Positions 12,164 to 20,264 of a stretch of 41,921 nt of DNA are shown one piece after another. Each line of letters begins with the position of its first letter. Positions within the stretch are counted from its first letter, which is position 1. Both the position numbers and the translations under genes were made by a program. The stretch is taken from positions 1 through 41,921 of IMG/VR virus record IMGVR_UViG_3300046722_000186; one strand, 5' to 3'. This DNA is from a virus. The notes under the pieces are model-generated. The model was not told the DNA's origin, searched no databases, and worked only from the letters and a program-made list of their open reading frames with translations.

Positions 12164-14883
12164 TGAGCGGACTGATCCAACGACCCGGCGGCCTGCTGTC
12201 CCCCGGACCCATGGGCATGCCCCCTGGCATCATCCCGCCCCTGCCGCCGCTGCAGGGACTGGTGCCGTCCGGCATGCAGCCGCAGGGCTTGAACCTGGGC
12301 AGCGAGCAGATGCTCGCATATCTGGTTCCTCAGCCGCGCGCCGATATCCCGGACGACCCGGATCAGAACCTGCCCCCATCACTGCGCCGCTATGCCGCCG
12401 GATTGCGCCCGACACCTAAGCCCGCCGGCGTGCCCTGGCAGCAGGAGATCGTGTTCGAGCGCCTCGGCAAGGACGATCGAGAGATTGAGGCGGTCGCCCA
12501 GTATTATTTCAAGATCGCACAGAACTACGACATGTACCTCAGCCGCGAACGGATCACGGCATCGCAGTACTATGACGGACGGCCATTGGGGGACGAGACA
12601 CCAGGGCGGTCACAAATCGTGCTCACGGTGGTGCGGGATACGATCAGGAGCACGCTGCCGAGCCTGCTCCGCGTCTTCACCGGCGTCGAGGATCCGGTGA
12701 GCTTTGAGCCCATCAGTTCCGAGATCACCGGCAATGACCAGCTCGCCACCATGCTGTCGAAGCAGGCGACCGACTACGCCCGCTGGGCGCTGTTCACCGC
12801 CAACCACGGCTGGCAAGTGCTGCACGATGTGTTGTTGGACGCCCTGACCAGAAAGGCAGGGTGGGCGCGCTGGTACTGGGGCAAGCGCGAGCAGATCCGC
12901 ACCGATGTGTGCGAGGGCCTGCTGCAGCCGCAGCTCCAGATGCTGCTCGCGCAGCCGGGCATCGAGGCGCAACGCATCGTCCGCCGCCCGATGACCGACG
13001 AAGAAGTCTCCACCCTGCAAAAGACCCCAGACGGGGCGATGTATCTACAGCAGGGCGGCGCACCCGAAATGTGGGCCGCTACCATTACACGGACGGCACA
13101 GCAGAACTGGCCATGTGTCGAAGCCGTGCCGGCCGAGTGCGTCTGGGTGGTGGCCGACGCCAACGATGTCGGGACCGCGCGCGGTATCTTCCACGTCAGA
13201 GACGTTCCAGCCTCCGACCTCATCGAGATGGGGCTGCCGGAAGATAAGATCCTGAGCTACTGCGACACCATGATGCGGCCGCAGCAGCGCCGCGAGATGA
13301 TTGCCCGCAATCCATCCCAGGGCCTCAACATCAAAGCCTCGCCACCGAACGACCGCAGCATGGGCATCTGTCGCTACGCCGAGGGCTGGATCCGCTGCGA
13401 TACGGATAACGACCACAAGGCCGAACTCATCCACGTGCACATGTTGGGCAATGCGACCAAGATGATCCAATGGGAGCGCTGCGACGAAATCCCGCTGGCG
13501 TGTTTCACGCCATACAGAGAACCCGGCCGCCTGATCGGCTACAGCCAGGCCGACATGGTCATGGACCTGCAGCGGGTCGAAAGCCGGGTGATGCGGGCGA
13601 CGCTCGACAGCCTGGCCCAGAGCATGTTCCCGCGGACCGTGGTGACGCTGGGGCAAGTGAACCTCGCGGATGCCCGTCAGACGGCGATCGGCAGCATTAT
13701 CCGGACGACGCAGGCGGGGGCAGTGACGGAGCTGGTGAAGCCCTACACCGGCGAAGCAGCCCTCAACATGATGCAGGCCCTGGAGGCGATCCGGGAGAGC
13801 AGGACAGGCATTACCCGGGCCAGCCAGGGACTGACGGTGGACGAGCTGCAATCAACGGCGCCCGTGGCCGTGTCGGCGCAGACGTCGGCCGCACAGGATC
13901 GGCTGGACATGATGGCGCGCACGCTGGCCGAGACTGGGCTGGCACCATTGTATTCGGGGCTGCTGAAGATGATGGCGCGGCACCAGGACCGACCGAATGT
14001 GTACAGGATTAGGGGCCAATGGGCGGCGATCGATCCGCGGGCATTGGGTGTGATGTGGCAGACCAGCGTGAACGTCGGCGGCAAGGGCATGCCCATGGAA
14101 CGGCTGGCGATGTTGAGCCAAATTGCGGCGAAACAAGAGATGATCATGGCCAGCCAGGGGCTCGATAACCCCCTGGTCGGCGTGCCGGAATACCGCAATA
14201 CGCTGTCGCGCATGTTGGAGACCGCCAACATTGCCGATGTGTCCTCCTACTTCAAAGCCCTGCCCCCGGGGTTCCAGCCGACGCCGCCACCGCAGCAACC
14301 CGATCCATCGCTGATCCTCGCCCAGGTGCAGGCCGGCAAGACCGCGGCTGACGTTGAGAACGATCGCGCGTCAGAACAAACCAAGCGGGCGCAGATGCTG
14401 ACCGAGGACGACTTGAAGAGGGATCAGGCGGCGCTCGATGCCTGGACCAAGACATGGGTCGCAGGCGCCCAGTTCGGCACCCCGGTGCCGTCACTCACCG
14501 AGTTCCAGCAGGCCATGGCCAGCAAAGTGCCGGGCATCCAACTGCTCGGCAATCTGCCGCCGCCCACCAGCCCCCAGATGCCCGCGACGACCCAAGGAGC
14601 GACGCCACCACAGCCGCCCCCTGGAGGGCCTCCACGGCCTCCGCAGGCGCCGCCACAGGCACAAGGGCCAATGATGCCGCCACGGCCGCCACAGCCCATG
14701 GGGCCGCCTGTGGGCTCGACCAACCCAGCGCAGGCGATGGCGACGCGCCAGGCGCTCATGCAGGGGCAAATGCCCAGCGCGTATGGGAACATCGCAGCAC
14801 GTGCCGCAGGGCAGAGCCTGTTCGGACCCGGAGGGCCTGCCCTGCCGCGGCCGGGCGGCGCGCCACCACAACCAGGGCAGTAA
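12163..14883 (+). CDS. Portal protein (P22-like)
   Basis: A 906-residue protein. The core (about residues 90-700) resembles P22-type portals: an N-terminal KDDREIEAVAQYYFKIAQN, a wing with IRSTLPSLLRVFTGVEDPVS, and a conserved LEAIRESRTGITRASQGLTV followed by a helical region with SAAQDRLDMMARTLAETGLA. The last 170 residues are Pro/Gln-rich and probably disordered, making it longer than P22 gp1 (725). It would form the dodecameric ring through which DNA enters and leaves. GTG 12163 overlaps the preceding TAG by one base. Confidence 0.85.
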   Translation: MSGLIQRPGGLLSPGPMGMPPGIIPPLPPLQGLVPSGMQPQGLNLGSEQMLAYLVPQPRADIPDDPDQNLPPSLRRYAAGLRPTPKPAGVPWQQEIVFERLGKDDREIEAVAQYYFKIAQNYDMYLSRERITASQYYDGRPLGDETPGRSQIVLTVVRDTIRSTLPSLLRVFTGVEDPVSFEPISSEITGNDQLATMLSKQATDYARWALFTANHGWQVLHDVLLDALTRKAGWARWYWGKREQIRTDVCEGLLQPQLQMLLAQPGIEAQRIVRRPMTDEEVSTLQKTPDGAMYLQQGGAPEMWAATITRTAQQNWPCVEAVPAECVWVVADANDVGTARGIFHVRDVPASDLIEMGLPEDKILSYCDTMMRPQQRREMIARNPSQGLNIKASPPNDRSMGICRYAEGWIRCDTDNDHKAELIHVHMLGNATKMIQWERCDEIPLACFTPYREPGRLIGYSQADMVMDLQRVESRVMRATLDSLAQSMFPRTVVTLGQVNLADARQTAIGSIIRTTQAGAVTELVKPYTGEAALNMMQALEAIRESRTGITRASQGLTVDELQSTAPVAVSAQTSAAQDRLDMMARTLAETGLAPLYSGLLKMMARHQDRPNVYRIRGQWAAIDPRALGVMWQTSVNVGGKGMPMERLAMLSQIAAKQEMIMASQGLDNPLVGVPEYRNTLSRMLETANIADVSSYFKALPPGFQPTPPPQQPDPSLILAQVQAGKTAADVENDRASEQTKRAQMLTEDDLKRDQAALDAWTKTWVAGAQFGTPVPSLTEFQQAMASKVPGIQLLGNLPPPTSPQMPATTQGATPPQPPPGGPPRPPQAPPQAQGPMMPPRPPQPMGPPVGSTNPAQAMATRQALMQGQMPSAYGNIAARAAGQSLFGPGGPALPRPGGAPPQPGQ

Positions 14884-14886
14884 CCA

Positions 14887-15234
14887 ATGCCCGATGATCC
14901 AAAGTTTGAAATTGTTCGTACCCGGACTGTACGCAAAGGCAAGCGAGTTACGCTGACAATCACCATGATGCTCAAGGATGCTTATACGGCGATCGAACTG
15001 TATGACCTGATGACAGCATGCGTTCCCGTAGGCGGCATTCCTGGCGTTACAGTGAAGGAAACCGAGGAGGCTGACACCATGGTCACACGCGCAACAGGCT
15101 CGCAATCAACAAAAACCGTGCCCCGCCAGGGTCAGAATAAGCCCCAGAGCGGGGGTGCCGCCGGCGCTGGCAAGGACCGCGGCACCGCCAAGCTGCCCAC
15201 CATCAGCAGAACCACAGCGCCCAAGTCGCGGTAG
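14887..15234 (+). CDS. Hypothetical protein after portal
   Basis: A 115-residue basic protein. The first half (KFEIVRTRTVRKGKRVTLTI) looks folded with a helix (DAYTAIELYDLMTA); the second is Ser/Gly/Lys-rich and disordered. No recognised family. It sits in the head-gene cluster. Confidence 0.58.
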   Translation: MPDDPKFEIVRTRTVRKGKRVTLTITMMLKDAYTAIELYDLMTACVPVGGIPGVTVKETEEADTMVTRATGSQSTKTVPRQGQNKPQSGGAAGAGKDRGTAKLPTISRTTAPKSR

Positions 15235-15237
15235 CCC

Positions 15238-15483
15238 GTGAGCGAGCCATCACGTAATTACTTCGTTCGCAGCGGTGGGGTTGGCGACTACATCACGCAG
15301 CAGAATCAGTTCACCATCACCCGCGAAGCGTTCTGCAATCCCGAGTTCGCTACCCTGGTCGAGTCCCTGCGCGAAAGCGTCGAAGCACTCTGCCAATCCC
15401 ATCCAGACGAACAGCTCGATCGCATCATCATCCAACTGGACTACGGCGTGATACCGTTCAAATCAACCGGCAACCATCCATGA
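15238..15483 (+). CDS. Hypothetical protein
   Basis: An 81-residue protein from GTG 15238, three bases after the previous stop. It contains NYFVRSGGVGDYITQQNQFT and a helix LVESLRESVEALCQSHPDEQ. Its stop overlaps ATG 15480. No family recognised. Confidence 0.58.
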   Translation: MSEPSRNYFVRSGGVGDYITQQNQFTITREAFCNPEFATLVESLRESVEALCQSHPDEQLDRIIIQLDYGVIPFKSTGNHP

Positions 15484-15752
15484 GCGACCTCTCACGCGAG
15501 GAACGCCACGAGATCCTGCGCCGCGGCTCCGAGAGCCACCGCCTGCTGCAGGATACCGAACTGATGAGCATCCTCACGTTTATCCGGGAAGGCGCCGTGC
15601 AGACCGCCGTTCATGGGGCCGATGCCAGGGAACGTGAGGACGCCCGCAACCTCGCCCGCGCGATCGACCACCTCGCTACCGAGATGCGCACCCGGCTCGA
15701 CACCGCATTGCTACAGGGCCAGCGCGAGGCCGATGGGCGCCGGTTTGAGTAG
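15480..15752 (+). CDS. Helical hypothetical protein, homologous to the adjacent spacer sequence
   Basis: A 90-residue helical protein (SREERHEILRRGSESHRLLQ). Residues 25-34, DTELMSILTF, resemble the peptide DRELMDVLTF that the 32-nt spacer at 15774-15805 would encode in one frame (7 identities and one conservative change in ten). The stop codon lies inside the first, degenerate repeat of that element. Function unknown; position between portal and scaffold suggests head assembly. Confidence 0.58.
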   Translation: MSDLSREERHEILRRGSESHRLLQDTELMSILTFIREGAVQTAVHGADAREREDARNLARAIDHLATEMRTRLDTALLQGQREADGRRFE

Positions 15753-15834
15753 CCCCGCATGTGCAGGGAACGTGCCGACCGCGAGCTGATGGACGTGCTG
15801 ACCTTCGGGTCAACCCCGCACGCGCGGGGAACGC
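15745..15834 (-). CRISPR. Mini-CRISPR array candidate: two type I-E-like repeats, one 32-nt spacer
   Basis: Repeat at 15806-15834 has the core CCCCGCACGCGCGGGGAAC, characteristic of type I-E repeats read in reverse (about 26 of 29 positions agree with the common consensus as I remember it). A degenerate copy lies at 15745-15773 (core CCCCGCATGTGCAGGGAAC, about 19 of 29 identical). The period is exactly 61 bp, leaving a 32-nt spacer at 15774-15805, the standard type I-E spacer length. Read on the minus strand, the intact repeat comes first and the degenerate one last, as in terminal repeats. No cas genes are in the window, so host Cas proteins would be needed. Two chance hairpins are the main alternative. 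Confidence 0.6.
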
Positions 15835-15871
15835 TCCACCCTACACACGCTAAACCCAAGATGGAAACCCC

Positions 15872-17005
15872 ATGAGCGAGAGTAGCAGTAGCAGTTCCGC
15901 GCCCGCACCGGCCGCAACCCCCGCAGCAGCCCAGCCAGCCACCCCAGCGCCAGCCAGCAACGACGCCGGCCTGGCCAATGCACCAGCCCCCGCCAGCCAG
16001 GAGGCCATCAGCCTCTCCGACGCCGGCCGCATGCTCGCCGCCAAACGCCGCCAGGATGCCGCAACAGCACGCCTCAATCCCGTGCAGCAGGGGCCAGGCG
16101 AGGCACGCGCCACGCCAGCGCCAGCACAACCGGCGGCGCCAGCAGAGTCCAAACGAGATGCCCCCACCGACAGCTACGACACCATCGCCAAGGCACTCGG
16201 GCTCGATCAGGGCGCGGCGCCAACTCCTGCCGAGGGTGCCCCCACCGAAGGGGCAAGCGACGGCGTCTTCACGATCGACGGCCACCGCGTCACCGCCGCA
16301 CAGATCAGGACGGCGATGGGGCAGGCCGTCGATTACACCAACAAGATGAAGGACCTGGCCCAGCAGCGCCAGCAACTCCAGCAGCAGGCCGAGGCACTCG
16401 CCACCGTGCTGCCCCATATCCAACCCGAACTCGCCAAACTCGGGCAGCAGCTGCAAGGCGCCGCGCCACCCGATCCATCGCTCATCGACACCGACCCACA
16501 AGGCTACCTGCGCCAGTTCGCCGCCTACCAGGCCGCGACCGCGGAGCAGCAACGCCTGGGCACGCTGACCCAACTGCAACAGCAAGCCTACGAACGTTCG
16601 ATGTCGCAGCAGGTCGAGGCCGGCAATAAGATGCTGAGCGAAAAATACGAGTTCTGGCGCGATGATGCGTCCCGAAGTGCGGTCCAGCGCGACATCGCCC
16701 GTTGGGCCGAGGCCAAGGGCGGCTACACCCGCCAGGAACTCCAGGGGCTCTCCGACCCGCGCCACGTCGAGTCGATGATGAAGGCCATGATGTTTGACAG
16801 ATTGGTGGAGGGCGCCAAGACCCGCGCGCCCCAGCCAGTGCAGACCGCACAGGTGCGCGGCGTGCGGCCGCCACCAGCTCCCGCCGCCGCGGTGCAGGCC
16901 ATGGAACAGGCGTTCGAGGCCGCACCGAATGCCCGCAACGCCGCAGCCCTGCTCAGCGCCCGACGCTCCGCAGCCGCCGGCAGCAACGGCAGCGGGCGGT
17001 ATTGA
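15872..17005 (+). CDS. Putative scaffolding protein
   Basis: A 377-residue protein directly upstream of the major capsid gene. It has an Ala/Pro/Ser-rich disordered N-terminal third, a central acidic and Gln-rich coiled-coil segment (MKDLAQQRQQLQQQAEALAT), a helical section (EKYEFWRDDASRSAVQRDIA) and a basic C-terminus with Pro/Ala. This architecture and position are typical of scaffolds that guide capsid assembly and then leave. ATG 15872 is preceded by GATGGAAACCCC. Confidence 0.7.
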   Translation: MSESSSSSSAPAPAATPAAAQPATPAPASNDAGLANAPAPASQEAISLSDAGRMLAAKRRQDAATARLNPVQQGPGEARATPAPAQPAAPAESKRDAPTDSYDTIAKALGLDQGAAPTPAEGAPTEGASDGVFTIDGHRVTAAQIRTAMGQAVDYTNKMKDLAQQRQQLQQQAEALATVLPHIQPELAKLGQQLQGAAPPDPSLIDTDPQGYLRQFAAYQAATAEQQRLGTLTQLQQQAYERSMSQQVEAGNKMLSEKYEFWRDDASRSAVQRDIARWAEAKGGYTRQELQGLSDPRHVESMMKAMMFDRLVEGAKTRAPQPVQTAQVRGVRPPPAPAAAVQAMEQAFEAAPNARNAAALLSARRSAAAGSNGSGRY

Positions 17006-17265
17006 CGACACCGTAGCTACATCCCTACGGTGGGTTGTCGGTCGGGGGCAGTCTCACCTTCGGGGTTACCAAGCAACGATCGGGCCGTGCAGTCGCAGGA
17101 TGACCAAGTCGGGCCGTCAGCACGCACCGGAGTCTCTCCCTCGCGGGGTTACCAACCGGTAAACGCCTGATAGGTCAGTCAGTCCGCTCCATTGCGAACC
17201 AGCAATTTTGGTTCAACCGGCATGCAGCGTCGTAGCTACGCGCGTGCCATGCAATGGAGATGGAC
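17006..17265. promoter_or_regulatory. Structured leader upstream of the capsid gene
   Basis: This 260-bp gap holds a strong hairpin (CACCGTAG 17009-17016 with CTACGGTG 17025-17032). It also holds two related elements 83 bp apart ending in CGGGGTTACCAA (17061-17072 and 17144-17155), each preceded by GTCTC and a C-rich stretch that could pair with the GGGG, and two GTAGCTAC palindromes (17013, 17232). There is no reading frame. It may hold a late promoter, processing site or stabilising 5' structure for the capsid mRNA. Confidence 0.55.
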
Positions 17266-18249
17266 ATGGCCGTTCCCGCACAGGGAGCCGCACCCGCAGG
17301 CACTTACATCGAGACCGCAGCCGTTGGCGTCCGCGAAGACCTCGCGGATATCATCTATCGCATCGATCCCGACGAGACACCGCTGGTCAGTGCGTGCCCA
17401 CGAGTAGGCTCAAAGCAAGTATTGACAGAGTGGATCGTTCAAGAGCTTAATCCAGCCGCAGACAACGCCCAGCCTGAAGGCTTTACTGCTGTTATGCAAG
17501 CAGTAATTAAACCGGTGCGGCTCAACAACGTCTGCCAGATACTTGCAAGGACCGTGGGCGTGTCCAACACCCTGCGCGTGGTGGACGTCGTCGGGGGCGA
17601 GGACGAGTACAACCGCAACATGATCCTCCGCGCCATGGAAGTGAAGCGCGACCTCGAGTTGGCAGTGACCAGCCCGCTGGTACGCACCATCACCGATCCG
17701 CGCCATATGTCGGGCCTGCCCTGCTATACTAACTTCGGCTCGCGCGGCGCTGGTGCTGGCGTCATGCCGATCGGTGATGGCTCCAACGCAGGCACCGTCG
17801 GCACCGCGTTCGACCTCACACTCGCCGTCGTCAACGCCGCCATCCAGCAGTGCTGGCAAGCCGGCGGCAATCCCACGATCGGCATCATGTCGGGCAACAT
17901 CAAGAACTACTTCGCGACGCTCAGCCAAGGCGGCACCGGAAATCCCATTGTCGCCCAAAATATCGTGCAGGCGTCACCAACCGGCGAGATGACCATCCAG
18001 GGCGCGGTAGATGTGTACAGGACGAACTTCGGCACGCTGCAGCTCACGCCGGATCGCTTCTGTCCCGCCCACCAAATCCTGCTTGTATCTACGGACTATG
18101 TCGAGATGGCGCCGTTGCCAGAGCGCGATATGGTCCAGCAGGACTACGCCCAGACAGGAGATAATTCCCAAGGTGGCGTGATTTTCGAGGGGTGCATTAG
18201 ACCGACTGCTCCTAAGGCGCATGCCACAATATTCGATCTTAATCAATAA
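17266..18249 (+). CDS. Major capsid protein (DUF5309/SU10-type)
   Basis: A 327-residue protein. The start VPAQGAAPAGTYIETAAVGV, then LADIIYRIDPDETPLVSACP and a C-terminal part with YRTNFGTLQLTPDRFCPAHQ match the DUF5309 family that includes phage SU10 capsid protein, an HK97-fold shell protein. Three ATGs (17254, 17260, 17266) are in frame; only 17266 has a proper GGAG six bases upstream, so it is preferred. Segments near 17401-17520 and the last 80 bases use AT-richer codons than the middle, consistent with gene conversion next to the HNH insertion that follows. Confidence 0.85.
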   Translation: MAVPAQGAAPAGTYIETAAVGVREDLADIIYRIDPDETPLVSACPRVGSKQVLTEWIVQELNPAADNAQPEGFTAVMQAVIKPVRLNNVCQILARTVGVSNTLRVVDVVGGEDEYNRNMILRAMEVKRDLELAVTSPLVRTITDPRHMSGLPCYTNFGSRGAGAGVMPIGDGSNAGTVGTAFDLTLAVVNAAIQQCWQAGGNPTIGIMSGNIKNYFATLSQGGTGNPIVAQNIVQASPTGEMTIQGAVDVYRTNFGTLQLTPDRFCPAHQILLVSTDYVEMAPLPERDMVQQDYAQTGDNSQGGVIFEGCIRPTAPKAHATIFDLNQ

Positions 18250-18312
18250 AATCAGCGGCTTAGTCTGTATCTACAAGGGACAGATTGCCGATATGGCTAA
18301 AGGACTATCATC

Positions 18313-18816
18313 CTACTTCTTCCTTCGCCCGGCCTGCTGCCAGATGCGGAACGCTGTGCGTTTGCACTCGCGGCATTTCCGGGTGATGGAGCCGTCGCGA
18401 TGCTGACGTTCGAGGATCACATTCTCGGCCGTCAGTTCGTGGCCTCGCGGGCAGTGCGTTCGGGGGATTGCGGTCAGTCTGGCTCGCACCGCCTTCATGT
18501 GCTTCGACGCAGTGGTTGGCACGAGACCGCGCAGGACGTTCATGCTGGCGGTCACCGCTTCGAGGTGGTCGGGGTTGATGCAGCCCTTGATGCGGCAGAG
18601 GTGGTCTATCTGCAGCCCGTCTTGGATTGGTCCCTTGGCGTATTCAAACGCCAGCCGATGGGCGGGAATGGACACCCCTCGTCTGCCCGAAGGCACGCGA
18701 CCGTAGCCATCGTGCGCGATAGTGCCGTTCCAGATCCAACAGCCGCTGAAAGGCACGGGGATGCAGCGCTCGAACAGTTCGTTGAGCGACACAGGGAACC
18801 GCTGCAATGTGGTCAT
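18313..18816 (-). CDS. HNH homing endonuclease, antisense to the structural genes
   Basis: A 167-residue protein. It carries GCWIWNGTIAHDGYGR (residues 25-40), AHRLAFEYAKGPI, the HNH core LQIDHLCRIKGCINPDHLEA (residues 69-88) and a C-terminal zinc-like CPRGHELTAEN...CRECK. Free-standing HNH genes of this type nick or cut recipient phage DNA and spread by gene conversion. It is inserted antisense immediately after the capsid gene and overlaps a small Cys protein gene upstream by 4 bp (ATGA). Confidence 0.88.
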   Translation of the reverse strand: MTTLQRFPVSLNELFERCIPVPFSGCWIWNGTIAHDGYGRVPSGRRGVSIPAHRLAFEYAKGPIQDGLQIDHLCRIKGCINPDHLEAVTASMNVLRGLVPTTASKHMKAVRARLTAIPRTHCPRGHELTAENVILERQHRDGSITRKCRECKRTAFRIWQQAGRRKK

Positions 18817-19007
18817 TGAGCGTCTCCCACATCCGCCGCGTCATCCGCCTCAAGCTCTTCGAGGCAGGTGAAGCACACCCAACCTCGAAACTCTCCGTAT
18901 GGATCTTGGTCGAAATGCAAGCCGCTGCTGCCGGGCGGATCGCCGCAGCATTGACAGCGCGCCGGTTTGGTTCGGGGGAAGAATCGTCTATCGTAAGTCG
19001 CAGCCAT
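18813..19007 (-). CDS. Mini endonuclease VII-like Cys protein
   Basis: A 64-residue protein with AGGGAGGT five bases before ATG 19007. The pattern CQCCGDPPGSSGLHFDQDP followed by GEFRGWVCFTCLEEL recalls recombination endonuclease VII (CxxC, LxxDH, GxxRGWxC, CxxC), but the catalytic HD/HN pair is changed to FDQD and the protein is far shorter than T4 gp49. It may be a zinc-binding remnant or regulator co-transcribed with the HNH gene. Confidence 0.6.
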   Translation of the reverse strand: MAATYDRRFFPRTKPARCQCCGDPPGSSGLHFDQDPYGEFRGWVCFTCLEELEADDAADVGDAQ

Positions 19008-19090
19008 AACAACCTCCCTACAGGTGTTTGGTCAGGGGCGTTGCTGGCTTCCAAGGGCCAGCAGCACCCCGCTTATAGCGGCATCCCGCT

Positions 19091-19414
19091 ATGACCGACA
19101 GACCGTTCTTCGAGTCCTGGAACCCGGTAACGCAGCGGTCAACCGAGATCGTGACCGATAGCGAAACCGGGCTTCCGGTCATCATCACCTCGCAGAACAC
19201 CCGCCCCATTGTCGAGAGCGCGAAGCAACTCGCGTCCAACTTCGACAAGCACCGACCGAACCCTGACGGCATCACCCACGTTGCGCGCATTCCGATGGTG
19301 ATCTGGCAGCAGCTCCAGAAGCTCGGGATCACGAAGGACCAGAAGGCGCTCAACGCGTGGCTCGATGAGCGCGACAACCGCGTATTCCGCACCGACGACG
19401 CCCGCAAGATCTGA
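19091..19414 (+). CDS. Hypothetical head-region protein
   Basis: A 107-residue protein beginning TDRPFFESWNPVTQRSTEIV and containing IPMVIWQQLQKLGITKDQKA. It is encoded right after the capsid gene and HNH island; proteins of this size and place in podoviruses are often found in the virion, but no domain is recognised. ATG 19091 follows the codon for the genome's AT-poor junction without a strong Shine-Dalgarno. Confidence 0.6.
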   Translation: MTDRPFFESWNPVTQRSTEIVTDSETGLPVIITSQNTRPIVESAKQLASNFDKHRPNPDGITHVARIPMVIWQQLQKLGITKDQKALNAWLDERDNRVFRTDDARKI

Positions 19415-19425
19415 AGGAGACCATC

Positions 19426-19764
19426 ATGGCCAGCCCAACCAAACACGACGCTCCGCATGCCGGCAGCATGAAGCCCACGCCTGGCGTCGGCGGCGCTCCC
19501 GCAACCGCTGGGAGCATGCAGCCCATGGCGGGGCACGTTGCACAGACGCCCGAGACCAAGGGCGCCGAACCGGTCATGGTCGAGGGCATCGACCCCGTGC
19601 TGCTGCATCGCCTCTATCCCGACGCCGACAGCGCCGAGGATGTGGCCGCCAAAGCGCTCGCGCAGGGCAAGGAGACCTGGGAGCAAGGCTCGACGCTGGT
19701 CGCGGCACAGCAGGTGCCGATCTCGATCGAGGGCGACCCGGCAGTAGCAAAGCCCAAGTCATGA
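19426..19764 (+). CDS. Hypothetical virion protein, paralogue of the next gene
   Basis: A 112-residue protein with AAGGAGA before ATG 19426. A low-complexity His/Ala/Gly/Pro N-terminus is followed by EPVMVEGIDPVLLHRLYPDA, closely matching EPVLVEGIDQVLLIRLYPEA in the following gene. The two thus arose by tandem duplication. A decoration or head-tail role is likely from position. Confidence 0.62.
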   Translation: MASPTKHDAPHAGSMKPTPGVGGAPATAGSMQPMAGHVAQTPETKGAEPVMVEGIDPVLLHRLYPDADSAEDVAAKALAQGKETWEQGSTLVAAQQVPISIEGDPAVAKPKS

Positions 19765-20264
19765 GCGGCACCGGCACCATCGAGCCAGTGCTGGTCGAGG
19801 GTATCGACCAGGTGCTGTTGATACGTCTGTATCCCGAGGCAGAGGCTCTCAGCGCTGCCGGCGATGCTGCGCTGGCGCAGGGCGTGGAGACTGCGGCCGC
19901 CGGCGCCGTGCTGGAGGGCAGCCAATACGAGCCGGTGCTGATGGCGGACGCGGAGGGCGGAGAGGGTGGCGGCCCCGACCCGGTGCCCACCACGCCCCCG
20001 ATCAACGTCGATGTGCCGCATGTCCAGCAGGCTGGCAGCGAACTCACCTGCACAATGGGCAACTGGGAGGGCATGCAGGCAGAGCCGCACAGCTACGCCT
20101 ATCAGTGGCAGCTGGATGGCGCCGACATCACAGGCGGCACGGCATCGCTGCCAATCATGGCGGATGACGTCGGCAAGACGGCAACGTGTGTCGTCACCGC
20201 GAGCAATGCCATCGGCAGCACGGCAGCGCCACCCAGCAACGGCGTGGTCGTGACGGCCCCCTGA
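19761..20264 (+). CDS. Virion protein with C-terminal Ig-like domain
   Basis: A 167-residue protein. Residues 7-50 duplicate the core of the preceding gene (EPVLVEGIDQVLLIRLYPEA). After a Gly/Pro linker (residues 68-80), residues 85-167 form an Ig-like beta domain: GSELTCTMGNWEGM, YAYQWQLDGADITGGTASLP, DVGKTATCVVTASNAIGS. Ig-like domains on phage capsids and tails are surface-exposed and bind carbohydrates or mucus. It looks like a duplicate that acquired a display domain. ATG 19761 overlaps the preceding TGA. Confidence 0.72.
   Translation: MSGTGTIEPVLVEGIDQVLLIRLYPEAEALSAAGDAALAQGVETAAAGAVLEGSQYEPVLMADAEGGEGGGPDPVPTTPPINVDVPHVQQAGSELTCTMGNWEGMQAEPHSYAYQWQLDGADITGGTASLPIMADDVGKTATCVVTASNAIGSTAAPPSNGVVVTAP

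Noticed and set aside
15611-17011. Long minus-strand open frame opposite the scaffolding gene
   Set aside because: Gly/Leu-rich composition created by the Ala/Pro/Gln-rich scaffold on the other strand; no ribosome binding site or motif, and it would run through the CRISPR-like repeats.
17041-17158. Second CRISPR-like array in the capsid leader
   Set aside because: The two related elements are 83 bp apart and diverge in length; the core is not palindromic like a repeat, so regulatory RNA is more plausible.
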